Shown here: piece by piece, positions 42,878-51,050 of the stretch
Layout: the number at the start of each line of letters is the position of its first letter
Position numbering within the stretch: the stretch's first letter is position 1
Source of the DNA: CAZAAW01 sp964483325
Lineage (GTDB): Bacteria; Pseudomonadota; Alphaproteobacteria; Rhizobiales; Kaistiaceae
Length of the DNA: 64,000 nucleotides
Direction: 5' to 3'
Assembly: GCA_964483325.1 (NCBI GenBank)
Contig: CAZAAW010000005.1
Coordinates: forward strand, 82,938-146,937
The notes under the pieces: model-generated
Told to the model about the DNA's origin: nothing
What the model saw: the letters and a program-made list of their open reading frames with translations, nothing else
The model's database searches: none
Program-made: the position numbers and the translations under genes

Positions 42878-44317
42878 TCAGTTACCGTCGTCGTAGAGCG
42901 TTGTCGTCACCGGCACGTCGTCGCGGTGCAGGCCGGCGCGCTTGACCGCGGCGGCGGCGCGTTCGCGGGCGACTTGGCGTACCTCGCGCTCGTCGACCGT
43001 CTGCACCTTGCCGCCCTGGTAGAGCGCCCTGCCGTCGACCCAGGTCTCGACGATGCTCGCCGTCGAGGCCGAGAAGACAAGCGCCTGCAGCGGGTCGTGG
43101 AACGGCGTCCATTCGATGTGGTCGAGGTCGAACAGGATGAAGTCGGCCTTCTTGCCGATCTCCAGCGAGCCGATCTCGTCGTCCCATTGCAGCGCTTTCG
43201 CACCCTCGATGGTGGCGGCGCGCAGCGCCTCGCGGGCGCCGAAGATGTCCGGCTTCAGGCGGGCATCCTTGAACATGCCGGCGATCAGGAACATCTGCCG
43301 CATCAGGTTCATGTTGCCGGCCGCCGAGACGCCGTCGGTGCCGATGCCGACCGTGACCCCGGCCTTCGCCATCTCCGGATACTTGCCGATCGACGTGGCG
43401 CCCTTGCCGAGCTTGAAGGACGAGGATGGGCAGAAGGCGACCTTGACGCCCTTCTCAGCCATCAGCGCCACTTCCTCGTCGGTGACGGCAGCGCAATGGG
43501 CGATGACGAGGTTGCTGCCGAGGCCGCCGGCCTTGGCGACGCGGCTCACCGGCCACAGGCCGTGCTTGTGCTCGCAGACCTTCGCCTCCTCGATCGAGGT
43601 GGCGAGATGGTAGGTGGTGCCGACGCCGAGGCGTTCGGCGAGGGCGCGGGCGCCGACATGCAGCTCCAGCGAGCAGGGCTCCTTGCCCTCGATATTGACC
43701 CAGCAGCGGACGCGGCCGTCGAGGGCGCCGTTATACTTGACGACGCATTCCTCCAGCACCTTGAGGGCCGTCGCGGCGTCCGGGAAGAAATGGTGCTTGA
43801 CCATCTCCGCGTCCCAGCCGCGCGGCAGCTCGTCGGGCGGATTGTCGGCAGCATGACGGCCGGTGATGCCGCGGATGCCGGTTGCTTCCATCGCCCGCAC
43901 CGTGATGCCGGGGTCGTATTGCGAGCCCATGTCGAGGAAGCAGGTGGTGCCGCAGCGCAGCATCTCGGTGATGCCGAGCATGGCGCCCCAGTATTCGTCT
44001 TCGGCGGTGATGTGGGCGTAGAACGGCTTCGCCCAGTGGAACACCCAGGCGCGGGTATTGAGATTGTCGGGGAAGACGGCGCGCGACAGCGTTTCCGACA
44101 GGTGGACATGGCTGTCGATGAAGCCGGGGCAGATGCCGAGCATCCGCCCGTCCTTGACCTCGTCGAAGCTGTCGCGCGGGTGACGCGCGGCAATCTCGGC
44201 GGCCGGGCCGATATCGGCGATGCGGTCATTGTCGACGACGACGCTGGCGCCGCGCAGCACCGTGTCATTGGCATCGACGGTGAAGGCGACGTTGAGGTTT
44301 TCGATCAGCGTGCGCAT
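42878..44317 (-). CDS. TrzA/SsnA-like amidohydrolase (deaminase)
   Basis: A 479-residue amidohydrolase-superfamily enzyme of the subtype III group that includes 8-oxoguanine deaminase, guanine deaminase and s-triazine hydrolase. Metal ligands are H70 and H72 (FIDSHVHLSE), His in TTYHLATSIEEA, His in IAHCAAVTDEE, and Asp in GIGTDGVSAAGN. The C-terminal KKADFILFDLDHIEW is typical. It is the last gene of the minus-strand operon, 8 nt after the M24 gene. It should deaminate or dechlorinate a nitrogen heterocycle; the substrate is unknown. Confidence 0.9.
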   Translation of the reverse strand: MRTLIENLNVAFTVDANDTVLRGASVVVDNDRIADIGPAAEIAARHPRDSFDEVKDGRMLGICPGFIDSHVHLSETLSRAVFPDNLNTRAWVFHWAKPFYAHITAEDEYWGAMLGITEMLRCGTTCFLDMGSQYDPGITVRAMEATGIRGITGRHAADNPPDELPRGWDAEMVKHHFFPDAATALKVLEECVVKYNGALDGRVRCWVNIEGKEPCSLELHVGARALAERLGVGTTYHLATSIEEAKVCEHKHGLWPVSRVAKAGGLGSNLVIAHCAAVTDEEVALMAEKGVKVAFCPSSSFKLGKGATSIGKYPEMAKAGVTVGIGTDGVSAAGNMNLMRQMFLIAGMFKDARLKPDIFGAREALRAATIEGAKALQWDDEIGSLEIGKKADFILFDLDHIEWTPFHDPLQALVFSASTASIVETWVDGRALYQGGKVQTVDEREVRQVARERAAAAVKRAGLHRDDVPVTTTLYDDGN

Positions 44318-44325
44318 GGCGGCCG

Positions 44326-45504
44326 TCAGTTCACCACCAGCAGGCGGTCGGTATTGGCGTAATCGGAAAGGAGCTCGGAGCCGTCCTTGGTGACGAGCAA
44401 CATGTCCTTGCCCTGCATGCCGAAGCCGTAGCCGGTCTGGTAGCAGAGCGGCTCGAAGCCGAGCACCATGCCTTCCTCGATCGGCGCGTCGCTGCCGGGC
44501 TTGCCCAGCACCGGCGTCAGGCCGAGATAGGGGTCCTCGTGCAGGTGCAGGCCGATGCCGTGGCCGACGAAGGAGATCGGCGGCAGGTTCATCTCCGCCA
44601 GCTTGGCGATGAAGGCGTCGTAGATGGCGCGGCAGGAAGCGCCGGGCTTTACCATCTCCATGATCTGATATTTGCAGTCGACGAGGTGCTGCCAGATCTT
44701 CTCCGCCATCGGCGGGGCTTCCTGCACCACGGCGGTGCGGCAGACGCCGGCCTGGTAGCCACCGCCGCCGACGGCGAAGATCTCGACGCGGCAGACGTCG
44801 CCGCGCACCAGCTTGCGCTCCGACGGGCCGACATTGGGCAGCTGGCTGCGCTCGCCGGTGGCGACGATCATCAGCTTGAAGTGTTCGGCGCCGAGTTCGT
44901 AGACGTTGCGCGTCAGGTGGCCGGCAATGTCCATCTCGCTGTCGCCCGCCTTGACGGCTGCCAGCGCGTCCGTGATCGCTTGGTCGGCGATGCGCGACAG
45001 GCGGCGCAGCAGCGCCTGCTCCTCCGGCGTCTTGATCTGCCTGAGGCGCGCCAGGATGCCCTCGCAGGGGGCGAAGCGGGCGCCCGGCAGATAGGCCTGC
45101 AGGCGGGCGAAATCGCCGGCCGGCAGGTAGTCCATCTCGATGCCGATCTGCGCCGCGGCGAGGCCGAGCGCCGTCAGCTGGTCGGCCAGCACCGCCATGG
45201 CGTCGTCGGTGAACTCGGCCCAGATGCGGGTCGGCACGCCCTCCGCCTTGCGGTGGATGGTGCTCGCCTCCATGTCGACGCCGAACAGCTCGACGCGCGT
45301 GTCGGCGGTGACGATCGCCATGGCGTGGCGATGGCGGATCAGCGGCTGCGACGGCACCACGAAGCCGGTGACATAGGCGAAGTTCTCCGGCGAGCAGGAG
45401 ATCATGGCGTCGAGGCCGTGCTGCTGCATGGCCTTCGCCTCGCGGACGATGATCTCCGGCCGCAGCGCGGCGCCGGTATTGGCAAGCGTTGACTGCACGT
45501 TCAC
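44326..45504 (-). CDS. M24-family creatinase/prolidase-like hydrolase
   Basis: A 392-residue pita-bread-fold protein. The N-terminal domain (PEIIVREAKAMQQHGLDAMISC) and the M24 domain (HGIGLHLHEDPYLGL, EEGMVLGFEPLC) are clear. Several metal ligands are changed: the usual Asp pair is Glu and Ala (CRVEIFAVGGGGYQAGVCRT), and the last Glu reads GKDMLLV. This resembles metal-independent creatinase more than prolidase. The GTG start overlaps the enolase-superfamily stop (GTGA). A C-N bond hydrolase role in the regulon is inferred. Confidence 0.88.
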   Translation of the reverse strand: MNVQSTLANTGAALRPEIIVREAKAMQQHGLDAMISCSPENFAYVTGFVVPSQPLIRHRHAMAIVTADTRVELFGVDMEASTIHRKAEGVPTRIWAEFTDDAMAVLADQLTALGLAAAQIGIEMDYLPAGDFARLQAYLPGARFAPCEGILARLRQIKTPEEQALLRRLSRIADQAITDALAAVKAGDSEMDIAGHLTRNVYELGAEHFKLMIVATGERSQLPNVGPSERKLVRGDVCRVEIFAVGGGGYQAGVCRTAVVQEAPPMAEKIWQHLVDCKYQIMEMVKPGASCRAIYDAFIAKLAEMNLPPISFVGHGIGLHLHEDPYLGLTPVLGKPGSDAPIEEGMVLGFEPLCYQTGYGFGMQGKDMLLVTKDGSELLSDYANTDRLLVVN

Positions 45505-46661
45505 TGGCGCACCCTGTAGCGTTCGATCTTGGCCTCGTCGACGGCGATGCCCATGCCGGGTCCCGTCGGCACTTCGATCGCCCCGTCGACGAACTGCATC
45601 GGCGCGGCGAGGAGATCGTCCTTGTAGTAGATGCCGCCGACCCGGCCGTTCAGCGCCTCGGCGGGCGTCGACAGCGGCACGACGCAGGAAAGCGTCGCCG
45701 CCGGCGCGGCGGCCGCCAGGTGGATGTTGGCGAGGTTGCCGACACCGGTCTCCACGGAGCCGTTGACGTTGCAGATGATGCCGGCGGCGCGGCAGACCGC
45801 GGCGACTTCCATGGCGCGGTAGAGGCCGCCGGGCTTGGTGGTGTAGATCGAGACGATCTGCGCGGCGCGCTTCTCGATGATCTGGATCACGTCGTGGGCG
45901 TTCCAGGCCGACTCGTCGGCCATCACCGGCGCGTCGATGGCGCGCGCCACGGCGGCGATGTTCTCGATGCCCATCACCGGCTGCTCGACATAGAGGAGGC
46001 GGTGCTTCTCCATGCGGCGGATGGTCTGGATCGCCTGGCCGGCGGTCTTGTAGCCCTCGTTGGCGTCGACGCAGATGTTCATGCTCTCGCCGGCGGCGGC
46101 GCGGACACGGCCGACGATCTCGACGTCGCGCTCCGGATCGACGCCGATCTTGATCTTGATAGTCCGGATGCCTTCCGCGGCGACCTTGGCCGCCTCGCGC
46201 TCCGCCTCGTCGACCGGGATGAGGCCGATCGAATGCGTCACCGCCACCTGCGCCCGGGCGCGGCCGCCCAGCAGCATGTGCACCGGCAGGCCGGCGGCCT
46301 TGCCGGAGAGGTCGTAGAAGGCGGCGTCGACGGCGGCCTTGGCGTAGGGATAGCCCTTGATGGCGGCATCCATGCGCGCATGCAGCTCGGCGAAATTGCC
46401 CAGCTCCAGGCCGGCGACGGCCTTGGCGAGATACTTGCCGATCACCAGCTCGACGATGGCGGTCGATTCGCCGAAATAGCGGCCATATTCGCCGCCCCAG
46501 TCCTTCAGCGCCGGCGCCTCGCCCCATCCGGTGCGGCCCTCGTCGTCACGGATGACGACCAGGAGATAGTTGCCGATCGTGTCGGTGAGGCCGGTCCATT
46601 TGTGCTCGCGCCGCGTCGGCAGTGCGACATGCAGCGTCTCAATGCTTTCGATCTTCGCCAA
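45501..46661 (-). CDS. Enolase-superfamily enzyme (muconate-lactonizing/dipeptide-epimerase type)
   Basis: A 386-residue protein with a mandelate racemase/MLE fold. The KxK base is TIKIKIG. Mg2+ ligands are D in CVDANEGY, E in YVEQPVMG and D/E in VMADESAW, and the opposite lysine is in TTKPGGLYRAM, so this is MLE-subgroup chemistry: proton abstraction next to a carboxylate. A TTG at 46661 with GAGG upstream fits the conserved N-terminus (AKIESIETLHVALP); ATGs farther up give a non-conserved leader. First gene of the minus-strand operon led by operator C. Confidence 0.88.
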   Translation of the reverse strand: MAKIESIETLHVALPTRREHKWTGLTDTIGNYLLVVIRDDEGRTGWGEAPALKDWGGEYGRYFGESTAIVELVIGKYLAKAVAGLELGNFAELHARMDAAIKGYPYAKAAVDAAFYDLSGKAAGLPVHMLLGGRARAQVAVTHSIGLIPVDEAEREAAKVAAEGIRTIKIKIGVDPERDVEIVGRVRAAAGESMNICVDANEGYKTAGQAIQTIRRMEKHRLLYVEQPVMGIENIAAVARAIDAPVMADESAWNAHDVIQIIEKRAAQIVSIYTTKPGGLYRAMEVAAVCRAAGIICNVNGSVETGVGNLANIHLAAAAPAATLSCVVPLSTPAEALNGRVGGIYYKDDLLAAPMQFVDGAIEVPTGPGMGIAVDEAKIERYRVRQ

Positions 46662-46763
46662 CGGATGCCTCTGTAATGGGAATGCCTCTGGATGCCTCTG
46701 ACCGGACTTGCGCGGACGGGCGGGGAGGGGCCTGATGTCCGGCATTGCGTAATGATCAAGTGT

Positions 46764-46797
46764 GATCACATTCTGTGATCTGACTGGCCGGTGTCAA
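46764..46797 (-). promoter_or_regulatory. Promoter with GntR-type operator C
   Basis: On the minus strand TTGACA (46797-46792) is followed 17 nt later by GATCACA-GAA-TGTGATC (46780-46764). It lies between the minus-strand operon (46661 to 42878) and the plus-strand gene at 46838. The same arms and spacer length occur in operators A and B. Confidence 0.75.
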
Positions 46798-46837
46798 GGC
46801 GTGCCCATGCCGGACCGGCGGGCTTTCGGAGGCAGCG

Positions 46838-47143
46838 ATGATCGTCGAGGTGACCAACTACTACCCGCGCCAGGGCGGCCTTGATGCGGTGCTGGCGCGC
46901 CGCCGCAGGGCGACGGCGATCCGCGTCGCGCTGGGGCTGCCGCCCGGCCGCATCATGGTCCGGCAGGAGGGCGAAGGCCCGCTGGTGCGCTGGGAATGCA
47001 CGTTTGCCGACGCGGCCGCCTATGCCGCCGACCGCAAGGCGCGCGCCGGCAACCCGGATTTCGAGGCCTCGCGCAAGGAGATGCTGGCGCTGCTGGAGCG
47101 CTTCGAGCGCCAGGTCTACGAGGTCGTGCCGGACGCGGCGTAG
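46838..47143 (+). CDS. Dabb/NIPSNAP-like small protein
   Basis: A 101-residue protein with a ferredoxin-like alpha/beta-barrel look: MIVEVTNYYPRQGGLDAVLARRRRATA, RWECTFADAAAYAADRKARA and EMLALLERFERQVYEVV. Such dimeric barrel proteins include small-ligand-binding, monooxygenase-like and lactone-handling proteins. No catalytic residue is assigned. It is divergent from the enolase-superfamily operon and shares the operator-C region, so it is probably part of the same regulon. Confidence 0.72.
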   Translation: MIVEVTNYYPRQGGLDAVLARRRRATAIRVALGLPPGRIMVRQEGEGPLVRWECTFADAAAYAADRKARAGNPDFEASRKEMLALLERFERQVYEVVPDAA

Positions 47144-47180
47144 CAAACAGCGTCCGACTGCGGTGCGGCATCCGGTCTCA

Positions 47181-47212
47181 AGAAGAAAAGGGACGCCCTT
47201 GCGAGGCGCCCC
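47181..47212 (-). terminator. Intrinsic terminator of PQQ dehydrogenase 3
   Basis: On the minus strand GGGGCGCC, a 7-nt loop and GGCGTCCC form a stem with one G-U pair, followed by TTTTCTTCTT. It also lies between convergent genes. Confidence 0.85.
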
Positions 47213-47282
47213 AGGTGCAAACGGAAGAACAGGATGTCGAAACGTGGAGGCGGGCCGAGGTCCGCCTCCGGCCTTGTTTCCC

Positions 47283-49016
47283 TCAGAGGGAGAAAACGAA
47301 CAGCATCATGGAGTTCTGCAGGTCGCTGAGCTCCGGCGCCTTGGCGATGAAGCTCTGGCCGAGGGCCGAGGCGCCGGCGAGGATGGCGATGTACTGCTTG
47401 TCGCCGACCGCATAGGTGATCGGCGGCGAGGTGATGAAATCGCCGACATTGAAGCTCCACAGCGGTTCGAGGCTGGTGTCGTCGAGCGCATAGACGGTGC
47501 CGTCCTGCGTCGCGGTGACGGCGAGGCCGCCGGCGGTGGTGAAGACGCCGGACTGCGACGGATAGTCGAAGAGGTGCTGCTGCACCCGCTCGGCCGTCGC
47601 CGGGTTCACGGCTGTGATGCTGCCGGTCTGCTTGTCCATGCCGGTGATGGCGCCGCCCATGTAGTTGCCCTTCGGGATCGCCTCCGGGTCGACCGTCGCG
47701 GTGACGCAGCCGCCCTCGCTGCCGGCGCCGTAGACGAGATTGGTCTTCGGGCTGAACGAGATCGGGTAGAAGTTCACGCCGCCGCCGACGCTCGGGCAGG
47801 TGGTGATGGCGCCCTGGGCGCGGCGTGACGGCTCGCCGATCTTGTAGGTCTGCAGGTCCTTCGACGGATCGTATTCGACCGGCTTGCCGGTCTTCGGGTC
47901 GATGCCGTCGGTCCAGGTGATCTGCGAATCCATGTACTGGCGGGCGAGCAGGAACGTGCCGTCCGCCGCGTCGAGCGTGTAGTAGAAGCCGTTGCGGCCG
48001 AAATGGCTGACGATCTTGCGCGTCGCCCCGTCCATGGTCACCGGGATGACCATGTTGACGCCCTCCTCGTCGATGTCGAGGAAGTCGCCCGGCGTATACT
48101 GGAAGTACCACTTCATCTGGCCCGTCGAGGCGTCGAGCGCCAGCGTGCTGTTGGTGAAGAGGTTGTCGCCCGGCCGGTATTCCGGGTCGAACATCGGCAC
48201 CGGGTTGCCGGTGCCCCAGTAGGTGAGGTTCGAGTCCGGATCCCACGTGCCGGTCATGTAGAAGGAGCCGCCGCCGGTCTTCCAGGCGTTGTGGTCGTCC
48301 TTCCAGGTCTCGCTGCCCGGCTCGCCGGGCGCCGGGATGGCATAGGTGCGCCACACCGGTTCGCCGGTATCGGCGTTGAGCGCGTCGAGATGCGAGCGGT
48401 AGCCGCCGTCGCCGCCGGCGCCGGGGATCAGCACCGTGTCGTTGATGACCAGCGGTGCGCCGGTGATGGCGTAGCCGGTGGAGCGCGGCTCGACCTGGAC
48501 GCTGTTGACCATCTCGCCGGTCTCGGCCTTGGTCCACACGACCTCGCCATTGCCGACGATCGAGATGACCATGTCCTTGTAGAGGGCGAGGCCGCGATTG
48601 GCCGGCAGCCAGACGTCGGCCTTGTCGACGCCCGGATCCATGATCCAGGCGATGCGGCCCTTGTCGCCGCTGCGCACGTCGATGCCGTAGACCGTGCCCC
48701 AGGCGTTGGGCAGGTACATCATGCCGTCATTGACCAGCGGCGTCGCCTGGAAGCCGCCGAAAGGCTGCGTGCCGGTGCCCTGCAGGCCGCCGAGCGCCGT
48801 GGCGAAGACCGGCCGGATGTCCTTGGCGTTGTCGCGGTTGATGATGTCGAGATGCGAATAGCGGGCGCCGCTATATTCCAGATGATAGGTCAGCCAGTTC
48901 TGCGGCTCCGCTTCGGGGCCGTTGAGCAGGCGTTGCGGCGTGACGTCGGCGGCGAAGGCCGTGGTGGCGAGCAGAAGGCTGCCAGCGACGAGGCCAGACC
49001 GTGGCAGATTGGGCAT
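47283..49016 (-). CDS. PQQ-dependent dehydrogenase homologue 3 (periplasmic quinoprotein)
   Basis: A 577-residue exported quinoprotein (MPNLPRSGLVAGSLLLATTA, cleavage near AFA at 22). The catalytic Asp is D314 and D316 completes Asp-x-Asp (TPGDFLDIDEEGVN). The adjacent Cys pair is V135-W136, the metal Glu position is D203 (AGGDGG), and Asn is kept (N271, GTGNP). FGRNGFYYTLD is intact. Its sequence is much closer to homologue 1 than to homologue 2. It stands alone, with a terminator downstream and a LuxR-type regulator divergent upstream. Confidence 0.91.
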   Translation of the reverse strand: MPNLPRSGLVAGSLLLATTAFAADVTPQRLLNGPEAEPQNWLTYHLEYSGARYSHLDIINRDNAKDIRPVFATALGGLQGTGTQPFGGFQATPLVNDGMMYLPNAWGTVYGIDVRSGDKGRIAWIMDPGVDKADVWLPANRGLALYKDMVISIVGNGEVVWTKAETGEMVNSVQVEPRSTGYAITGAPLVINDTVLIPGAGGDGGYRSHLDALNADTGEPVWRTYAIPAPGEPGSETWKDDHNAWKTGGGSFYMTGTWDPDSNLTYWGTGNPVPMFDPEYRPGDNLFTNSTLALDASTGQMKWYFQYTPGDFLDIDEEGVNMVIPVTMDGATRKIVSHFGRNGFYYTLDAADGTFLLARQYMDSQITWTDGIDPKTGKPVEYDPSKDLQTYKIGEPSRRAQGAITTCPSVGGGVNFYPISFSPKTNLVYGAGSEGGCVTATVDPEAIPKGNYMGGAITGMDKQTGSITAVNPATAERVQQHLFDYPSQSGVFTTAGGLAVTATQDGTVYALDDTSLEPLWSFNVGDFITSPPITYAVGDKQYIAILAGASALGQSFIAKAPELSDLQNSMMLFVFSL

Positions 49017-49203
49017 TGCCGTCCTCCAGAAGAACTTTGGTTTTGCGCGTCTTCTTCGCGGCCGGTCGGGCGGAGACGCTTCTTCTTGCGAAAACGGGCT
49101 CCCCTTCCCGGCGCTGCTCGTCTAACTTGTCGCAGGCGCAGCTGTCCCCCGCCGAATGACGGGGACGCGGCCCGGAAACAACCGGCCGGAAGAGCCGACG
49201 ATC

Positions 49204-50337
49204 ATGCTCCTGGAGGAAGTGGGCGCGTCTTTTTACGATGCTGCCCTTGAGCCCGGCAAATGGGATCGCGCGCTTGCTGCGCTGCGGTCGCTGTTTGCTG
49301 CCTCGCTGGCGAGCATTTCATGGGTCGACGACCGGCTCTACTCGCACCGGTCCTTCCACAGCGGCGTCGACCGGGCCGTCGTCGAGGAATACAATCAAAG
49401 ATACTACAGCCTCGACATTGTCTACCAACGGCTGCTGCGCTCGCCCTTCGGCGTGTTCTACGGGCGCGAGCGGCTGATCGACGACGACACGCTGGTCCAC
49501 AGCTCCTTTTATCGCGAGTTCATGAGCCCCAACGGCTTCTTCCACGCCGCCATGGCGGTCTGCGCCAGCGGCGGCGGCAACCGGGCGATCATCGCCCTCG
49601 GCCGGACGCGCGACGACGGCCCGTTCACGCCGGAGGAAGTAAGCGAGATCAACCGCCTGATGCCGCATTTCAGCCGGGCCGCGCAGGTCGACGCGGCCCT
49701 GACGGCGACCGAGCGGCGGTCGCAGGCCTTCCAGGCGGCGCTCGACGCCATGGCGCAGGGCGTCGTCCTGTTCGACGAAGGCGGCGCCGTGCTGCATGCC
49801 AACCCGGCGGCGCAATCGGTGCTGCGCACGGCCGGCATCGCCGCCGTGCCGGGGCGACACCTGCCCGCTACCGCCGTGGAGAACGGCCGTCTGGCGCAGC
49901 TCGTGGCCGATGTCGTTCGCGACGATGTCGCTTCGGCCGGCGGCATCGTCATTGCCGGCGAGGAACTGTCCATCGCAGCGCATGCGGCGCGCCTCGACGG
50001 CCGTGCGCTGGCGGAAACCGCCGGCGGGCCGGTGCCCGGTGCGGCGCTGTTCGTGGCCGAGACGCGGCGGCGGCCGCTGGACGGCGTCGCCGGCTTCGCG
50101 GCGCTGCACCACCTGACGCCGATGGAGGCGCGCACCGTGGCCTGCGTCGTCGGCGGACTGACGCCGGCCGAGACCGCGGCGGAGCTCGGCATCGGCATGG
50201 CGACGGCCCGCTTCCACCTTGCCGGCGTCTTCGCCAAGACCGGCGCCCGCAACCAGGCCGACCTGGTGCGGCTCTATTTCATGAGCGCCGGGTGGCTGGC
50301 GCCCGGGGCGCGGCCGGTGAGCGCGACGACGGCCTGA
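49204..50337 (+). CDS. LuxR-type HTH transcriptional regulator
   Basis: A 377-residue regulator. The C-terminal LuxR helix-turn-helix (about 310-365) reads LTPMEARTVACVVGGLTPAETAAELGIG and ARFHLAGVFAKTGARNQADLVRLY split around residue 335. The N-terminal ~170 residues (LLEEVGASFYDAALEPGKWDRALAALRSLF) and the middle (AALDAMAQGVVLFDEGGAVLHANPAA) look like GAF- and PAS-like sensory domains. No kinase receiver is seen. It is divergent from PQQ dehydrogenase 3 and is the obvious candidate regulator. The ATG at 49204 follows GGAAGAG; 49156 is an alternative. Confidence 0.85.
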   Translation: MLLEEVGASFYDAALEPGKWDRALAALRSLFAASLASISWVDDRLYSHRSFHSGVDRAVVEEYNQRYYSLDIVYQRLLRSPFGVFYGRERLIDDDTLVHSSFYREFMSPNGFFHAAMAVCASGGGNRAIIALGRTRDDGPFTPEEVSEINRLMPHFSRAAQVDAALTATERRSQAFQAALDAMAQGVVLFDEGGAVLHANPAAQSVLRTAGIAAVPGRHLPATAVENGRLAQLVADVVRDDVASAGGIVIAGEELSIAAHAARLDGRALAETAGGPVPGAALFVAETRRRPLDGVAGFAALHHLTPMEARTVACVVGGLTPAETAAELGIGMATARFHLAGVFAKTGARNQADLVRLYFMSAGWLAPGARPVSATTA

Positions 50338-50349
50338 GGTGGCCCCGCT

Positions 50350-50733
50350 CTAGCCGCTGACGATGGACAGGATGTTGCCGTCGGGGTCCTTGAACCAGGC
50401 ATTGCGGATGGTGCCGAAGACGTGGACGTCGCCGTCGCGGCTGCCGCCGGGAAAGTCGTAGTGCTCGAACGCGACGCCGCGGCCGCGCAGCTCGGCCACC
50501 ACGGCGTCGGCATCGGCCACCGGCCAGGTCGCTGCCGTAGCCCGGTTGGTGCCGGCGAAGTCCGAGACATAGACCATCAGCGCGGCGCTGCCGCAGCGGT
50601 AGCTGACGACGCCGTTCTCCGGCGCGCCTTGTGCCGGGTCGGGCGTCAGGCCGAGCTTTTCCTCGTAGAAGGCGCGGGCGGTGGCGAGATCCTTCACCGC
50701 CACGGTGGCGATCACGGTATTGTCCGAGAGCAT
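50350..50733 (-). CDS. VOC/glyoxalase-fold protein
   Basis: A 127-residue single VOC protein: VIATVAVKDLATARAFYEEKLGL, YRCGSAALMVYVSDFAGTN and the end WFKDPDGNILSIVSG. Only some of the usual His/Glu metal ligands are apparent (the first position is Thr/Val-rich), so it may be non-metal-dependent, as in antibiotic-binding members. The start at 50733 is the ATG giving the conserved N-terminus. Substrate unknown. Confidence 0.85.
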   Translation of the reverse strand: MLSDNTVIATVAVKDLATARAFYEEKLGLTPDPAQGAPENGVVSYRCGSAALMVYVSDFAGTNRATAATWPVADADAVVAELRGRGVAFEHYDFPGGSRDGDVHVFGTIRNAWFKDPDGNILSIVSG

Positions 50734-51050
50734 GGCGCTGTCTCCGCTTGATCGGGCCGGCAGGATCGGACCGCCGGCGGGCCATTTCGTGGCGCGGCGG
50801 TCCTGCGGCGTGGTCTGACGCCGGTGCCCGGCCTCGGGGACAACTGCCCCGGAACAGCGCACTGATATGGGGATAACGCTCCGGACTCTTGTCAGCGAGT
50901 CAGGCCATATTGTAGGTTTTCGCCTGTCGAGTACGACATATCGAACGGCGACACTCTGCTCACCACAAGTTCTGCGTCTTGCGCGCAGCCCCGACAGGGC
51001 GGCGGTCGCGGTGGGATTCGGAGTCGGCGAAGAAGAAGGGGATCCTGCTC
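50734..51050. other. Upstream region of gcrA with four GANTC sites
   Basis: No gene is supported in this 317-nt stretch. GANTC CcrM methylation sites occur at 50884, 50897, 51015 and 51021, the last two within 11 nt and about 30 nt before the gcrA ATG. Confidence 0.6.

Noticed and set aside
30336..47143. Assignment of the regulon to creatinine degradation
   Set aside because: Hydantoinase, isochorismatase-like and creatinase-like genes fit partly, but no recognised creatininase or sarcosine oxidase is present and many genes would be unexplained.
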